Shown: piece after piece, positions 5,682 to 5,683 of the stretch
Layout: each line of letters opens with the position of its first letter
Position numbering within the stretch: the stretch's first letter is position 1
From: an uncultured Rikenella sp.
Lineage (GTDB): Bacteria; Bacteroidota; Bacteroidia; Bacteroidales; Rikenellaceae
Assembly (NCBI RefSeq): GCF_910579375.1
Contig: NZ_CAJTUJ010000121.1
Location: forward strand, 1 to 5,683
Length of the DNA stretch: 5,683 bases
Direction: 5' to 3'
Notes under the pieces: model-generated
What the model was told of the DNA's origin: nothing
Database searches by the model: none
What the model saw: the letters and a program-made list of their open reading frames with translations, nothing else
Program-made: the position numbers and the translations under genes

Positions 5682-5683
5682 GC

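Overview
The window looks like chromosomal DNA from a GC-rich member of the Bacteroidota. G+C is about 64% over eleven 60-nt lines counted by hand. Three things point to this phylum: TAnnTTTG-type -7 promoter boxes, no clear Shine-Dalgarno sequences before the start codons, and proteins that resemble Bacteroidota versions of PBP2, RodA and a secreted GH2 enzyme. An Alistipes-like (Rikenellaceae) host would fit the base composition, but that is inference.

Layout. Positions 1-1052 hold the 3' part of mrdA (penicillin-binding protein 2), whose 5' end lies outside the window. rodA (1033-2523) overlaps it by 20 nt on the same strand, so the two subunits of the cell-elongation peptidoglycan synthase are co-transcribed. 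nth (endonuclease III, base-excision repair) lies on the minus strand at 2527-3186 and converges on rodA with only 3 nt between stop codons. A 169-nt divergent intergenic region (3187-3355) follows. From it a secreted glycoside hydrolase family 2 protein is read on the plus strand (3356-5470). The last 213 nt (5471-5683) hold no convincing gene but contain several hairpins, the first of which could be a terminator.

The first two genes work together: RodA polymerises glycan strands and PBP2 cross-links them. nth and the GH2 gene are functionally unrelated to them and to each other, but share a divergent promoter region. No SusC/SusD, transposase, CRISPR array or RNA gene is visible.

The points most worth a second look are: (1) the GH2 protein keeps the nucleophile glutamate but has Asp-Gln in place of the Asn-Glu acid/base pair and has lost two active-site histidines; (2) the nth/GH2 intergenic region is almost perfectly symmetric, with an 11-bp inverted repeat placed at the -33 position of both divergent promoters; (3) GC skew and wobble-base preference reverse inside the intact GH2 frame; (4) two hairpins with the same architecture and the same GTA loop but different stem sequence lie downstream of GH2. 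None of these proves a new system. The GH2 active site and the symmetric promoter pair are the strongest candidates.
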